Positions 9,920 through 18,318 of a stretch of DNA of 64,000 nucleotides are shown in pieces; position 1 is the stretch's first letter; the number at the start of each line of letters is the position of its first letter. Source of the DNA: Pedobacter hartonius (GTDB lineage Bacteria > Bacteroidota > Bacteroidia > Sphingobacteriales > Sphingobacteriaceae); assembly GCF_900107535.1 (NCBI RefSeq), contig NZ_FNRA01000006.1:210118-274117 (forward strand). The letters run 5' to 3'. The translations under genes and the position numbers were made by a program. The notes under the pieces are model-generated. The model was not told the DNA's origin. It made no database searches and saw only the letters and a program-made list of their open reading frames with translations.

Positions 9920-10639
9920 TTAGTCATTCAGTTGTCTGAGGTACATCTGAACCGTGTTTTCCAGGCCCAGATACAGGGCATCACTGATCAGTGCATGACC
10001 GATGGATACTTCCAGTAAATTTGGAATATTGTCTGCAAAATATTTCAGGTTCTGCAGGTCGAGGTCATGCCCGGCGTTAATACCCAGCCCAAGTTTGTTC
10101 GCTGTATGTGCAGCCTGTATATAAGGAGCGATAGCGGTCACAGGGTCTTTCGGGAAATTTGATGCGTAGGATTCTGTATAAAGCTCAATACGGTCTGTAC
10201 CTGTTGTTTTTGCTGCTTCGATCATTTCTCTTGCCGGATCAATAAAAATGGAAACCCTGATACCCTCTTTGTGGAACATATTTACCATCTCTTTCAGGTA
10301 ATCCTGATTTTTTATGGTGTCCCAACCATGGTTGGAAGTGATTTGTCCTTCTGCATCAGGAACTAAAGTTACCTGTGCAGGTTTATTTGCCAGAACGAGG
10401 TCTACAAATTTCTGTTCCCTGCAGTTCCCTTCAATATTAAACTCTGTTGAAATTGCTGCTTTCAGATCGAATACATCCTGATAGCGGATATGACGCTCAT
10501 CTGGCCTTGGATGTACTGTGATACCCTCCGCACCAAAACGCTCACAGTCCAGCGCTACCTTCAGCAGATCGGGATTGTTTCCACCGCGGCTGTTGCGTAG
10601 AGTAGCTATTTTATTGATATTTACTGATAGTTTTGCCAT
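9920..10639 (-). CDS. pdxJ: Pyridoxine 5'-phosphate synthase
   Basis: A 239-residue TIM-barrel enzyme that condenses 1-deoxy-xylulose 5-phosphate with 3-amino-2-oxopropyl phosphate in the DXP-dependent vitamin B6 pathway. Family signatures are visible: '[15 protein letters not shown]' at the N-terminus, '[16 protein letters not shown]' with the catalytic His, and '[10 protein letters not shown]' near the C-terminus. Length is normal. The product (PLP precursor) is a cofactor of the neighbouring GcvP, a functional but not proven link. A perfect TAnnTTTG element lies only 3 bp upstream of the ATG. Confidence 0.95.
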   Translation of the reverse strand: MAKLSVNINKIATLRNSRGGNNPDLLKVALDCERFGAEGITVHPRPDERHIRYQDVFDLKAAISTEFNIEGNCREQKFVDLVLANKPAQVTLVPDAEGQITSNHGWDTIKNQDYLKEMVNMFHKEGIRVSIFIDPAREMIEAAKTTGTDRIELYTESYASNFPKDPVTAIAPYIQAAHTANKLGLGINAGHDLDLQNLKYFADNIPNLLEVSIGHALISDALYLGLENTVQMYLRQLND

Positions 10640-10642
10640 CTA

Positions 10643-10650
10643 CAAAGATA
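10643..10650 (-). promoter_or_regulatory. TAnnTTTG element abutting the pdxJ start
   Basis: TATCTTTG on the minus strand is a perfect -7 match, ending 3 bp before the ATG at 10639. If used, the transcript would begin at or inside the start codon. No -33 TTTG at the right spacing is visible. Confidence 0.35.
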
Positions 10651-10722
10651 ATTCATTAATGATGAACGGGTATAATATTATTGTCAACAGATTTGAGCGC
10701 CGTATGATCAGGTGCCGGCAAT

Positions 10723-10759
10723 AAAAAAAGGGATGACGCCTCATAGCATCATCCCTTTT
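10723..10759 (-). terminator. Rho-independent terminator of ahcY
   Basis: GGGATGACGC (10730-10739) pairs with GCATCATCCC (10746-10755), 9 of 10 positions, around a 6-nt loop. On the minus strand the stem is followed by seven T (complement of 10723-10729). It begins 21 bp after the ahcY stop. The plus strand also has a short T4 tail. Confidence 0.8.
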
Positions 10760-10775
10760 CCATATAGATTTCAGA

Positions 10776-12092
10776 TTAGTATCTGTAAGCTTCTGCTTTG
10801 AACGGGCCTTCAACCGGTACACCGATATAATCAGCCTGGTGAGTGTCCAGTACATCCAATTCAACACCGATTTTAGCTAAGTGCAAACGGGCTACTTTCT
10901 CATCCAGGTATTTAGGAAGAACGTAAACTTTGTTCTCATATTTACCTGGGTTTGTCCATAATTCCAATTGTGCCAAAGTCTGGTTGGTGAATGAGGCAGA
11001 CATCACGAAACTAGGGTGGCCTGTGGCACAGCCTAAGTTTACCAGACGTCCTTCAGCCAGCAGGATCACGTCTTTACCATCGATGGTATATTTATCAACC
11101 TGTGGTTTGATCTCAACTTTAGTATGACCATAGTTGGTATTTAACCAGGCAACGTCGATCTCATTGTCAAAGTGACCAATGTTACAAACGATAACTTTAT
11201 CTTTCATCGTTTTGAAGTGCTCAGCACGAACGATGTCACAGTTACCTGTAGTAGTCACAACGATATCAGCTTCTTTAACCGCATTAGCGAATTTTTTCAC
11301 TTCATAACCTTCCATTGCAGCCTGTAATGCACAGATCGGATCAATTTCTGAAACGATCACACGTACACCCTGTGAGCTCAGTGATTCTGCAGAACCTTTA
11401 CCTACATCACCGTAACCTGCTACAACAGCAACTTTACCAGCCATCATGACGTCAGTAGCACGACGGATCGCATCTACCAGTGATTCACGGCAACCATATT
11501 TGTTGTCAAATTTAGATTTTGTTACTGAATCATTTACGTTGATTGCCGGTAAGTGTAAAGTTCCGTTTTTCATACGTTCGTACAGACGGTGAACACCTGT
11601 AGTAGTTTCTTCCGAAAGACCTTTGATCGCAGCGATCAGTTCAGGGAACCTGTCGAAAACCATGTTGGTTAAATCACCACCATCGTCCAGGATCATATTC
11701 AAAGGCTGTTGCTCAGGACCGAAATGTAATGTTTGTTCGATACACCAGTCAAATTCTTCTTCATTCAAACCTTTCCAGGCATAAACCTGGATGCCTGCAG
11801 CAGCGATTGCAGCAGCAGCGTGGTCTTGTGTAGAAAAAATATTGCATGATGACCAGGTCACTTCTGCACCAAGTTCAACTAAAGTTTCAATTAAAACTGC
11901 AGTCTGGATGGTCATGTGCAGGCAGCCTGCAATGCGTGCTCCCTTTAAGGGTTTCGACGGACCAAATTCTTCGCGTAAGGACATTAAGCCGGGCATTTCT
12001 GCTTCTGCTAATCCAATCTCTTTACGGCCCCATTCTGCCAGTGAAATATCCTTTACTTTGTAAGGGATGTATGTAGTCTCTACTGATGACAT
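10776..12092 (-). CDS. ahcY: Adenosylhomocysteinase (S-adenosyl-L-homocysteine hydrolase)
   Basis: A 438-residue NAD-dependent hydrolase that splits S-adenosylhomocysteine into homocysteine and adenosine, keeping the methyl cycle running. The Rossmann motif is '[10 protein letters not shown]', and '[12 protein letters not shown]' and the C-terminal '[11 protein letters not shown]' are hallmarks, including the terminal Lys/Tyr that reach the partner subunit's cofactor. Length fits the bacterial form with its insertion. It is monocistronic by layout: own promoter upstream, strong terminator downstream. Confidence 0.97.
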   Translation of the reverse strand: MSSVETTYIPYKVKDISLAEWGRKEIGLAEAEMPGLMSLREEFGPSKPLKGARIAGCLHMTIQTAVLIETLVELGAEVTWSSCNIFSTQDHAAAAIAAAGIQVYAWKGLNEEEFDWCIEQTLHFGPEQQPLNMILDDGGDLTNMVFDRFPELIAAIKGLSEETTTGVHRLYERMKNGTLHLPAINVNDSVTKSKFDNKYGCRESLVDAIRRATDVMMAGKVAVVAGYGDVGKGSAESLSSQGVRVIVSEIDPICALQAAMEGYEVKKFANAVKEADIVVTTTGNCDIVRAEHFKTMKDKVIVCNIGHFDNEIDVAWLNTNYGHTKVEIKPQVDKYTIDGKDVILLAEGRLVNLGCATGHPSFVMSASFTNQTLAQLELWTNPGKYENKVYVLPKYLDEKVARLHLAKIGVELDVLDTHQADYIGVPVEGPFKAEAYRY

Positions 12093-12114
12093 ATTGTTTT
12101 TATTTTGTGAACTG

Positions 12115-12146
12115 CAAATTTACTGCATTTCATAATCAATAACAAA
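12115..12146 (-). promoter_or_regulatory. ahcY promoter (TTTG-N20-TAAATTTG)
   Basis: On the minus strand TTTG (12143-12146) and TAAATTTG (12115-12122) are separated by 20 bp, which matches the Bacteroidota housekeeping consensus. The -7 element ends 22 bp ahead of the ATG at 12092, leaving a short leader. No riboswitch-size leader is present. Confidence 0.65.
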
Positions 12147-12227
12147 AAATGAATCAGGATATGACGAAAGAATGGTCTTGAAACAAAGTAATCGAAAGGT
12201 AAAAAACTATGAGCCGTGTGAAATCCC

Positions 12228-12258
12228 TTTGATACCAGCTAATCTCGGTGTACCTTTG
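12228..12258 (+). promoter_or_regulatory. Promoter of the bacilliredoxin gene (TTTG-N19-TACCTTTG)
   Basis: TTTG at 12228-12231 and TACCTTTG at 12251-12258 are spaced by exactly 19 bp, a full match to the Bacteroidota sigma-A consensus. The -7 element ends 43 bp before the ATG at 12302. Confidence 0.75.
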
Positions 12259-12301
12259 TTCCAGAGAAAATTAATATATAATATTTAAAAGCATCTTACA
12301 T

Positions 12302-12712
12302 ATGTATCCAGAATATTTAGTAGAACCTATGCGTGCGGAACTCACCAAAGTAGGTTTTGAAGAAATGAAAACAGCAGAAGAGGTAGACAATGCCCTTACT
12401 GCCGAAGGAACCGTTTTTGTTGTTGTAAACTCTGTATGTGGTTGCGCAGCGGCCAATGCACGTCCGGCAGCAAGATTAGCCGCTTCAAATGAAAAACATC
12501 CAGATAAAATGATCACTGTTTTTGCAGGCATGGAAAAAGATGCAGTTGACAGGGCAAGAAGTTATATGATGCCTTTCCCTCCCTCTTCACCTGCTATGGC
12601 ATTGTTCAAAGATGGTAAATTGGTACATATGATCGAACGTCATCAGATTGAAGGCCGTCCTGCTCAGATGATCGCTGAGAACCTGATGGGTGCTTTTGAT
12701 CAGTACTGCTAA
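12302..12712 (+). CDS. BrxA/BrxB-family bacilliredoxin (DUF1094)
   Basis: A 136-residue thioredoxin-fold protein of the YphP/YqiW family. The redox motif is Cys46-Gly-Cys48 in 'NSVCGCAAANARPA', the CGC signature of the family. In Bacillus these proteins remove bacillithiol from S-bacillithiolated proteins; whether this host makes bacillithiol is not shown here. A second Cys ends the protein (penultimate YC). It has a consensus promoter and a strong terminator of its own, so it is a single-gene unit, divergent from ahcY. Confidence 0.9.
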   Translation: MYPEYLVEPMRAELTKVGFEEMKTAEEVDNALTAEGTVFVVVNSVCGCAAANARPAARLAASNEKHPDKMITVFAGMEKDAVDRARSYMMPFPPSSPAMALFKDGKLVHMIERHQIEGRPAQMIAENLMGAFDQYC

Positions 12713-12752
12713 TCATTAAAGATAATTTCCGGTCAAAAATCCGGTTGAGGAG

Positions 12753-12776
12753 ATCCGGCCATGTGCCGGATTTTTT
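12753..12776 (+). terminator. Rho-independent terminator of the bacilliredoxin gene
   Basis: ATCCGGC (12753-12759), loop CATGT, GCCGGAT (12765-12771), then a run of T. The stem is perfect and GC-rich. It lies 41 bp after the stop codon and 5 bp before the end of the convergent cdaA gene. Confidence 0.9.
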
Positions 12777-12780
12777 GTAT

Positions 12781-13572
12781 TTAAAAATCCTTGTTCAGCA
12801 GTTTCTCCAGTTCTCCGAAAGATACGTTCATCCTTACCCTGCCTTGTTTCGCATAGGCGATCTCTCCCGTTTCTTCAGATACAATAACTGCTACGGCATC
12901 CGTCGTTTCGGAAATACCTATTCCCGCGCGGTGGCGCAGGCCAAACTGGGGAGGTAACTTATCATTATCAGTGAGGGGCAGGATGCAGCTTGCACTCTTG
13001 ATCTTATTCTCGGCAATGACGACGGCTCCATCATGCAGCGGGCTGTATTTCTGAAAGATACTTTCCAGCAGCCGTTTGGAGATCTTTGATTCAATCATTT
13101 CACAGCTGTTGGCAAACAGCTGGTCATCGTAGAACTTGACGAATACAATCAATGCCCCTGTCCTGGATTTTTTCATGCTCTTGCAGGCGTCAATAATCGG
13201 TTTGATCCGGACGAGGTTATCACGTTCGATGTCTCTACTGCCAAATAAATACCCCCACCAGGCCCTGTTTTTTTGTAAGAAGGTGTTCTTTCCGATGAGC
13301 AGCAGGAACCGCCGTATTTCCGGTTGAAAAATAACAATCAGTGCAATGATGCCCACACTCATGAACTTGTTGATGATGGCAGACAGCAGCCGCATATTCA
13401 GGGCGTCCACCACAAACCAGAGGACAATGATAATTAACATACCCAGCAGCAAATTCACCGCCATGGTATTTTTAATCAGATTATACGTATAATAGATCAG
13501 GAAGGCAACGAACAAAATGTCCATTACATCGGTAACGGTTATAGTGAGAAAATCAAAGTCAAAGCCTTTCAT
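12781..13572 (-). CDS. cdaA: Diadenylate cyclase CdaA (c-di-AMP synthase)
   Basis: An inner-membrane diadenylate cyclase (263 residues from the ATG at 13572; a TTG three codons upstream is less likely). Three hydrophobic segments occupy about residues 10-85, followed by the DAC domain. The catalytic motifs are intact: DGA (about 181-183) and RHRAG (about 213-217). It makes c-di-AMP from two ATP, a messenger tied to osmotic balance and envelope control. It follows folP by 30 bp in the same direction, so the two probably share a transcript. No GdpP-type phosphodiesterase is in the window. Confidence 0.93.
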   Translation of the reverse strand: MKGFDFDFLTITVTDVMDILFVAFLIYYTYNLIKNTMAVNLLLGMLIIIVLWFVVDALNMRLLSAIINKFMSVGIIALIVIFQPEIRRFLLLIGKNTFLQKNRAWWGYLFGSRDIERDNLVRIKPIIDACKSMKKSRTGALIVFVKFYDDQLFANSCEMIESKISKRLLESIFQKYSPLHDGAVVIAENKIKSASCILPLTDNDKLPPQFGLRHRAGIGISETTDAVAVIVSEETGEIAYAKQGRVRMNVSFGELEKLLNKDF

Positions 13573-13602
13573 TATTGCCAAGTTAAGTATTTTACGGAAA
13601 TA

Positions 13603-14463
13603 TTATTGCTCATGTACTTTTTCCACCAGTGCAATGCATTCCAGGGCTGCCTTCACATCATGCACCCTGAGTATGCTAACGCCTTTTTGCAGCGCCAGTG
13701 TATTTAATACTGTTGTTCCATTTAATGCTGTCTCCGGCGTGATGCCGAGAAATTTATAGATCATAGACTTTCTTGAAAATCCAACGAGCAGGGGCAGACC
13801 GAAAATATCCAGGTTCTGCAGATGGTTGAGCAGCTCATAATTGTGTGTTATGGTCTTTGCGAAACCAAATCCCGGATCAAGAATGATATCATTTATGCCC
13901 ATGTTTTTCAACGTATTTATCTTGTTTTCAAAATAGTCAACCACATCCAGCCCGATGTTATGATATACAGGATCCTGCTGCATAGTTTGTGGCGTACCCT
14001 GCATATGCATCAGAATATAAGGTACCTTTAAAGCGGCTACAGTTTCAAACATCTGTTCATCCAGCTCTCCGCCCGAAATATCGTTGATCAGGTGTGCTCC
14101 GGCTTCGATGCTTTCCTTGGCCACTTTGGCACGGAAGGTATCTATTGAAAGCCAGGCTTCAGGAAATCTTTTACTGATGGCGGCAACTGCCGGAATGATC
14201 CGTGCGAGCTCTTCATCGGTGCTCACTTCGTCTGCACCCGGACGGGAAGAATAAGCCCCGATATCAATGAATGTGGCACCCTCCGTTAAGCAGGTCTCTG
14301 CTCTTTCCAATGCCTGATCTATAGAGCTGATCCTGCTGGTTCCGTAAAAGGAATCCGGGGTTAAATTAAGGATGCCCATCACGCAGGGCCGGCTCAGATC
14401 AAGCAGTTCACCTTTGAGGTTTAGTGTTATTTTTCGGTTTAAAAACGTATCTTTAGCCATCAT
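13603..14463 (-). CDS. folP: Dihydropteroate synthase
   Basis: A 286-residue TIM-barrel enzyme that joins p-aminobenzoate to the pterin diphosphate in folate synthesis; it is the sulfonamide target. The two PROSITE-type signatures are visible: 'MGILNLTPDSFYG' and 'FIDIGAYSSRPGA', and 'DPGFGFAKT' and 'GFSRKSMIY' contribute the pterin and phosphate sites. Two adjacent ATG codons (14463 and 14460) could start translation. It heads the folP-cdaA pair and is divergent from the DUF1599 gene. Confidence 0.95.
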   Translation of the reverse strand: MMAKDTFLNRKITLNLKGELLDLSRPCVMGILNLTPDSFYGTSRISSIDQALERAETCLTEGATFIDIGAYSSRPGADEVSTDEELARIIPAVAAISKRFPEAWLSIDTFRAKVAKESIEAGAHLINDISGGELDEQMFETVAALKVPYILMHMQGTPQTMQQDPVYHNIGLDVVDYFENKINTLKNMGINDIILDPGFGFAKTITHNYELLNHLQNLDIFGLPLLVGFSRKSMIYKFLGITPETALNGTTVLNTLALQKGVSILRVHDVKAALECIALVEKVHEQ

Positions 14464-14469
14464 TTAATA

Positions 14470-14477
14470 CAAAAATA
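14470..14477 (-). promoter_or_regulatory. TAnnTTTG element close to the folP start
   Basis: TATTTTTG on the minus strand is a perfect -7 match, 6 bp ahead of the first folP ATG. No TTTG is found about 19 bp further upstream. If active, the leader would be almost absent. Confidence 0.3.
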
Positions 14478-14516
14478 CAGTATTAAAATAGCTTTAAACT
14501 AAATATTTTAATTGTT

Positions 14517-15062
14517 TTGGCCACAAACACTTCACAAGAATTCGATTCAGTAATTGCGGTTTGTAAATCGCTTTTTTTAAAGAAAACCAAAGATTACGGA
14601 ACGGCATGGCGCATTCTGCGTTTGTCTTCTATTACAGATCAGCTATTTATCAAAGCTCAGCGTATCCGTACGCTTGAAGAAAAGAAAATATCCAAAGTAG
14701 GTGAGGGCATCATACCAGAATATATCGGCATTATTAATTACTGTGTGATTGCGATGATACAGAGCGGTATGGGCGAAACTGATCCGCTGGAACTGGAGCC
14801 CGGAAGCGTGGAAAAGCTGTTCGATGAAAAAGTGAATGAGACCAAAGAACTGATGTTTGCAAAAAACCATGATTACGGAGAGGCCTGGAGGGATATGAGG
14901 GTCAGTTCGCTAACAGACCTGATCCTGATGAAGGTCTTCAGGGTGAAACAGATCGAAGATAACCTGGGGGAGACTGTAGCATCTGAGGGGGTGAATGCAA
15001 ATTACCAGGATATGCTTAATTACGCTGTTTTTGCGTTAATTAAACTGGAGCTGAAACCTTAG
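14517..15062 (+). CDS. DUF1599 protein with two tandem copies of the domain
   Basis: A 181-residue protein built of two related halves. 'KTKDYGTAWRILRLSSITDQ' near residue 20 is mirrored by 'KNHDYGEAWRDMRVSSLTDL' near residue 115, each followed by a similar helix (IKAQRIRTLEE / MKVFRVKQIED). This is DUF1599, also called nucleotide modification associated domain 1; its biochemical role is not established to my knowledge. No in-frame ATG exists before residue 78, so TTG at 14517 is the probable start. It is followed by the DoxX gene 79 bp downstream. Placement next to folP/cdaA is seen in other Bacteroidota from memory, suggesting a housekeeping role. Confidence 0.82.
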   Translation: MATNTSQEFDSVIAVCKSLFLKKTKDYGTAWRILRLSSITDQLFIKAQRIRTLEEKKISKVGEGIIPEYIGIINYCVIAMIQSGMGETDPLELEPGSVEKLFDEKVNETKELMFAKNHDYGEAWRDMRVSSLTDLILMKVFRVKQIEDNLGETVASEGVNANYQDMLNYAVFALIKLELKP

Positions 15063-15141
15063 TATTCAGCCGTAACAATACTATTGTAAATACGCATATT
15101 CTATAACAGCAACTCTATATTAGCTTTACAATACCAGACAA

Positions 15142-16293
15142 ATGAACAAAGTCGCATTAAATTTTTCAAGAATATTCGTAGGTGTACTTTTTATTTTTTC
15201 CGGGCTGATCAAAGCGAACGATACGCTTGGATTTGGTTACAAGCTGGAAGAGTATTTCGATGTGTTCCACATCTCTTTTTTTAGTCCCTATGCTACGGGG
15301 ATCGCTATGATCCTTTGTGTGCTTGAAATCGTCCTGGGCGCATTACTGCTGCTGGGGTTCTGGAACAGAAAGGTAGCTTCAGGATTGCTGGGAATTATCA
15401 TTTTTTTTACATTCCTCACGTTTGTATCTGCAGCCTTTAAGGTTGTTACTTCCTGCGGTTGTTTTGGCGATGCGATTCCGCTTACTCCATGGCAGTCATT
15501 CTCGAAAGACCTGCTATTGCTGCTGCTGATCGTTTACCTGTTTATCCAGCGCAACGCGATCGTACCGCTGACACAAAATGCAGGCATTCAAAAAATTACC
15601 ATGATCGCCGTGGTAGCATTATCATTTATCTTTGCTATTTATACCTACAGCTATCTTCCGGTGATAGATTTTCTTCCCTATAAGATCGGTGTCAGTTTAC
15701 CTGAATCGATGAAGATTCCTGAAGGGGCGGTGCCTGACGAATACCAGATCATGTACCAGCTGAAGAATAAGTCGACCGGCGAAACCAAGGAGATGAGCGA
15801 CAAAGATTACCTGAAAACAGAGATCTGGAAAGATACAAACTGGCAGATCGTAGGTGATCCTGTACAGAAGCTCATCAAAAAAGGGTATGAACCTAAAATC
15901 AAAGATCTGATCATCAGTGATGCCGCCGGTACCAGCTACACTAAAGAGTTGCTCGAAAACCCTTACTATAATCTGATCATCGTTGCCTACAACCTGAACC
16001 ATACGAACGAAGAGGCTATTGGAAAGCTGAATGCACTGACCCTGGACGCTACCGAACAGTTCAACATCCGCACAGTGCTGCTCACCTCCAATTCGGCACA
16101 GGATGCTGAGGCTTTCAGCAAACGCAACAAGCTCCTTTCGGAGATCTTTTATGCAGATGCTGTACCGCTTAAAAGTATGGTGAGAGCTAATCCGGGTATA
16201 TTATTGCTCAGGAACGGTGTAGTGATCAATAAATGGAGCTATCAGTCGGCACCCTCTTTTGAACAGTTGAAAACAACCTACTTCGATAAATAA
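15142..16293 (+). CDS. DoxX/MauE-like membrane protein with C-terminal thioredoxin-like domain (BT_3928 family)
   Basis: A 383-residue protein. The first ~165 residues hold four to five transmembrane helices of the DoxX/MauE type, with a conserved 'SCGCFGD' motif near residue 110 that could carry redox-active cysteines. The remaining ~200 residues are soluble and look like a degenerate thioredoxin fold; no CxxC is visible there. Such proteins are common in Bacteroidota as the BT_3928 family; a link to electron transfer to periplasmic disulfides is inferred from the MauE resemblance. It sits 1 bp ahead of the permease gene, so both are probably cotranscribed. Confidence 0.8.
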   Translation: MNKVALNFSRIFVGVLFIFSGLIKANDTLGFGYKLEEYFDVFHISFFSPYATGIAMILCVLEIVLGALLLLGFWNRKVASGLLGIIIFFTFLTFVSAAFKVVTSCGCFGDAIPLTPWQSFSKDLLLLLLIVYLFIQRNAIVPLTQNAGIQKITMIAVVALSFIFAIYTYSYLPVIDFLPYKIGVSLPESMKIPEGAVPDEYQIMYQLKNKSTGETKEMSDKDYLKTEIWKDTNWQIVGDPVQKLIKKGYEPKIKDLIISDAAGTSYTKELLENPYYNLIIVAYNLNHTNEEAIGKLNALTLDATEQFNIRTVLLTSNSAQDAEAFSKRNKLLSEIFYADAVPLKSMVRANPGILLLRNGVVINKWSYQSAPSFEQLKTTYFDK

Positions 16294-16294
16294 C

Positions 16295-17350
16295 ATGTGG
16301 TCATATGCGCTCAGGAAATTGCTGTATGGATTTGCCGTGATGGCGGGTGTGGTTGTTGTGGTATTTATTCTGTTTAATATCCTTCCCGGTGATCCTGCAA
16401 GGATGACCATGGGGCAACGCGCCGATGTGCAGTCGCTGGAAGCCGTTCGTAAAGAATTCGGACTGGATAAATCCAAACCCATGCAGTTCATCCTGTTTAT
16501 CAATGATCTTTCTCCGGTTGGGTACCATGAAGACAATGCCCAGGAGCAGAAGAAATATGACTATATCCGTTTGATACCTGTTTCCGGCCATGTGATCGCC
16601 CTGAAAGTTCCCTATCTGCGACGGTCTTATCAGACAAAACGTGAAGTTTCTACTATTTTAGGGGAAACTGTTCCCCATACATTTGTTCTGGCCATCACCT
16701 CAATGATTTTCGCCACGCTGATCGGCGTTTTTCTCGGTATTGTATCCGCAGTGTATAAAAATACCTGGATAGACCATGCTGCAAATTCATTTGCCATCCT
16801 TGGCATCTCTGCGCCGGCTTTTTTTGCGGGGATCATCATTGCCTGGTTCTTTGGCTTTGTACTTGGGCCATATACCGGACTGAATATGTCGGGCAGTTTG
16901 TACAGTTATGACCCTTTTCACGGTGAAGTAATCACCCTAAAAAACCTGATACTGCCGGTGGTGACCCTCGGGCTGCGTCCGCTGGCAATTATTGTACAGC
17001 TCACCCGGACGGCAATGCTGGAAATCCTGGGTCAGGATTATATCCGTACGGCACGTGCAAAGGGGCTGGACCGTTTTGCGGTGATCTATAAACATGCGCT
17101 GAAGAACGCGCTGAATCCCGTGATCACTGCCATCTCTGGCTGGTTTGCGTCTTTACTTGCGGGCTCTTTTTTTGTAGAATATATATTCGGGTACAACGGT
17201 TTGGGGCGCACTACAGTGAAGGCCCTGGAGATGTCCGATTTCCCTGTAGTAATGGGCTCAATTCTGTTTATTGCGCTGATATTTGTAATAATTAATATTT
17301 TAGTGGATATTTTGTATGCCTTTGCAGATCCAAGGGTAAAACTGGCTTAA
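16295..17350 (+). CDS. Oligopeptide/dipeptide-type ABC transporter permease (DppB/OppB family), orphan
   Basis: A 351-residue inner-membrane permease with an N-terminal DppB-like segment ('FNILPGDPARMTMGQ') and about six transmembrane helices. The cytoplasmic EAA loop reads 'RTARAKGLDRFAVIYKHA', and 'FFVEYIFGYNGLG' near the end is typical. The usual partners (second permease, two ATPases, binding protein) are not next to it; neighbours are a DoxX protein and aroK. It may pair with subunits encoded elsewhere. Residues about 70-110 form an unusually long hydrophilic insertion before the second helix. Its stop overlaps the aroK start (TAATG). Confidence 0.88.
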   Translation: MWSYALRKLLYGFAVMAGVVVVVFILFNILPGDPARMTMGQRADVQSLEAVRKEFGLDKSKPMQFILFINDLSPVGYHEDNAQEQKKYDYIRLIPVSGHVIALKVPYLRRSYQTKREVSTILGETVPHTFVLAITSMIFATLIGVFLGIVSAVYKNTWIDHAANSFAILGISAPAFFAGIIIAWFFGFVLGPYTGLNMSGSLYSYDPFHGEVITLKNLILPVVTLGLRPLAIIVQLTRTAMLEILGQDYIRTARAKGLDRFAVIYKHALKNALNPVITAISGWFASLLAGSFFVEYIFGYNGLGRTTVKALEMSDFPVVMGSILFIALIFVIINILVDILYAFADPRVKLA

Positions 17351-17859
17351 TGATGAAAATATTTCTGATAGGTTTTATGGGATGCGGCAAGACAACGCTC
17401 GGCAAAAAGCTCGCTGCAAAGCAGGGTTTTGAGCTGGTAGATCTTGACCATGAGATTGAACGTTTAACTGGTACTACTGTGGCCGGCTATTTTTCCGTTC
17501 ATGGTGAAGAGGCATTCAGAAAACTTGAAAGTGATACCCTTAAGAACCATCCGTATGCAGAGAATTGCGTTATCGCCACCGGCGGCGGTACCCCTTGTTA
17601 TTATGATAACATGGACTGGATGAACGCAAACGGCATCACTGTTTACATTGAGCTTTCTGCAGTTTCCCTTGCCAAACGGCTGGAGAAAGGAATGGCCAAA
17701 CGTCCGCTCCTGCGTAACCTTACAGCAGGGGGGGTAGTTCATTTTATAGAAGGTAAACTGGAAGAACGCGGGGAATATTACCGTAAAGCAAAGCTCACAC
17801 TAAGCGGCATCAACCTTACTGCCGGTGATATTCGCTCAGCATTGCCGGCAGTAAGCTAG
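17350..17859 (+). CDS. aroK: Shikimate kinase
   Basis: A 169-residue P-loop kinase that phosphorylates shikimate in aromatic amino acid synthesis. Walker A is 'GFMGCGKTT', the shikimate-binding acidic motif is 'DLDHEIE', 'AFRKLES' carries the substrate Arg, and 'ATGGGTPCY' is the Walker B-equivalent glycine loop. The lid Arg is in 'KRPLL'. The ATG overlaps the preceding permease stop by one base (TAATG), implying translational coupling. Its last 4 bp overlap the convergent thioesterase gene. Confidence 0.94.
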   Translation: MMKIFLIGFMGCGKTTLGKKLAAKQGFELVDLDHEIERLTGTTVAGYFSVHGEEAFRKLESDTLKNHPYAENCVIATGGGTPCYYDNMDWMNANGITVYIELSAVSLAKRLEKGMAKRPLLRNLTAGGVVHFIEGKLEERGEYYRKAKLTLSGINLTAGDIRSALPAVS

Positions 17860-18254
17860 TTGTCTTCTGCAGCAAACTGCTCTTCAATAAATTTAATCTG
17901 TGTTTTGCCGTGAGGTACAGGATTCCCGTATTCATCAACATTTACAAATACCATCTTATCAATAGTCAGGATACTTTTCCGGGTGATCTTATTACGTACT
18001 TCACATACCATGGTCAATGAAGTGGTTCCAAAGGCAATCGCCGTGATACCCATCTCTATGATGTCACCCTGTTTTGCAGAACTTACAAAATTGATCTCTG
18101 AAATGTATTTTGTGACTACCCTTGGGTTACCTAACTGCACAATGGCATAAATAGCCGCTTCCTCATCTATCCATCTGAGCAGGCTGCCTCCAAATAAACT
18201 TCCGTTGGGATTGAGATCCTCGGGTTTTATCCATTTTCTGGTGTGGAAATTCAT
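17856..18254 (-). CDS. Acyl-CoA thioesterase, hotdog fold (YciA-like)
   Basis: A 132-residue single-hotdog thioesterase. 'NPNGSLFGGSLLRWIDEEAA' is the family signature: Asn and Asp on the central helix form the catalytic site that hydrolyses acyl-CoA thioesters. The 'GTTSLTMVCEV' strand and a basic C-terminal tail fit the YciA/BACH group. Physiological substrate is unknown. It lies 64 bp downstream of truA on the same strand and overlaps the end of aroK by 4 bp, tail to tail. Confidence 0.88.
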   Translation of the reverse strand: MNFHTRKWIKPEDLNPNGSLFGGSLLRWIDEEAAIYAIVQLGNPRVVTKYISEINFVSSAKQGDIIEMGITAIAFGTTSLTMVCEVRNKITRKSILTIDKMVFVNVDEYGNPVPHGKTQIKFIEEQFAAEDN

Positions 18255-18318
18255 AATTTTATTTTCGAATAAAAATACGGCTTTCCGGATCGTCTTATCT
18301 CACCTTAGCGTAAGAATA

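Noticed and set aside
12093..12227. SAM or SAH riboswitch ahead of ahcY
   Set aside because: A complete promoter ends 22 bp before the ATG, leaving no room for an aptamer.
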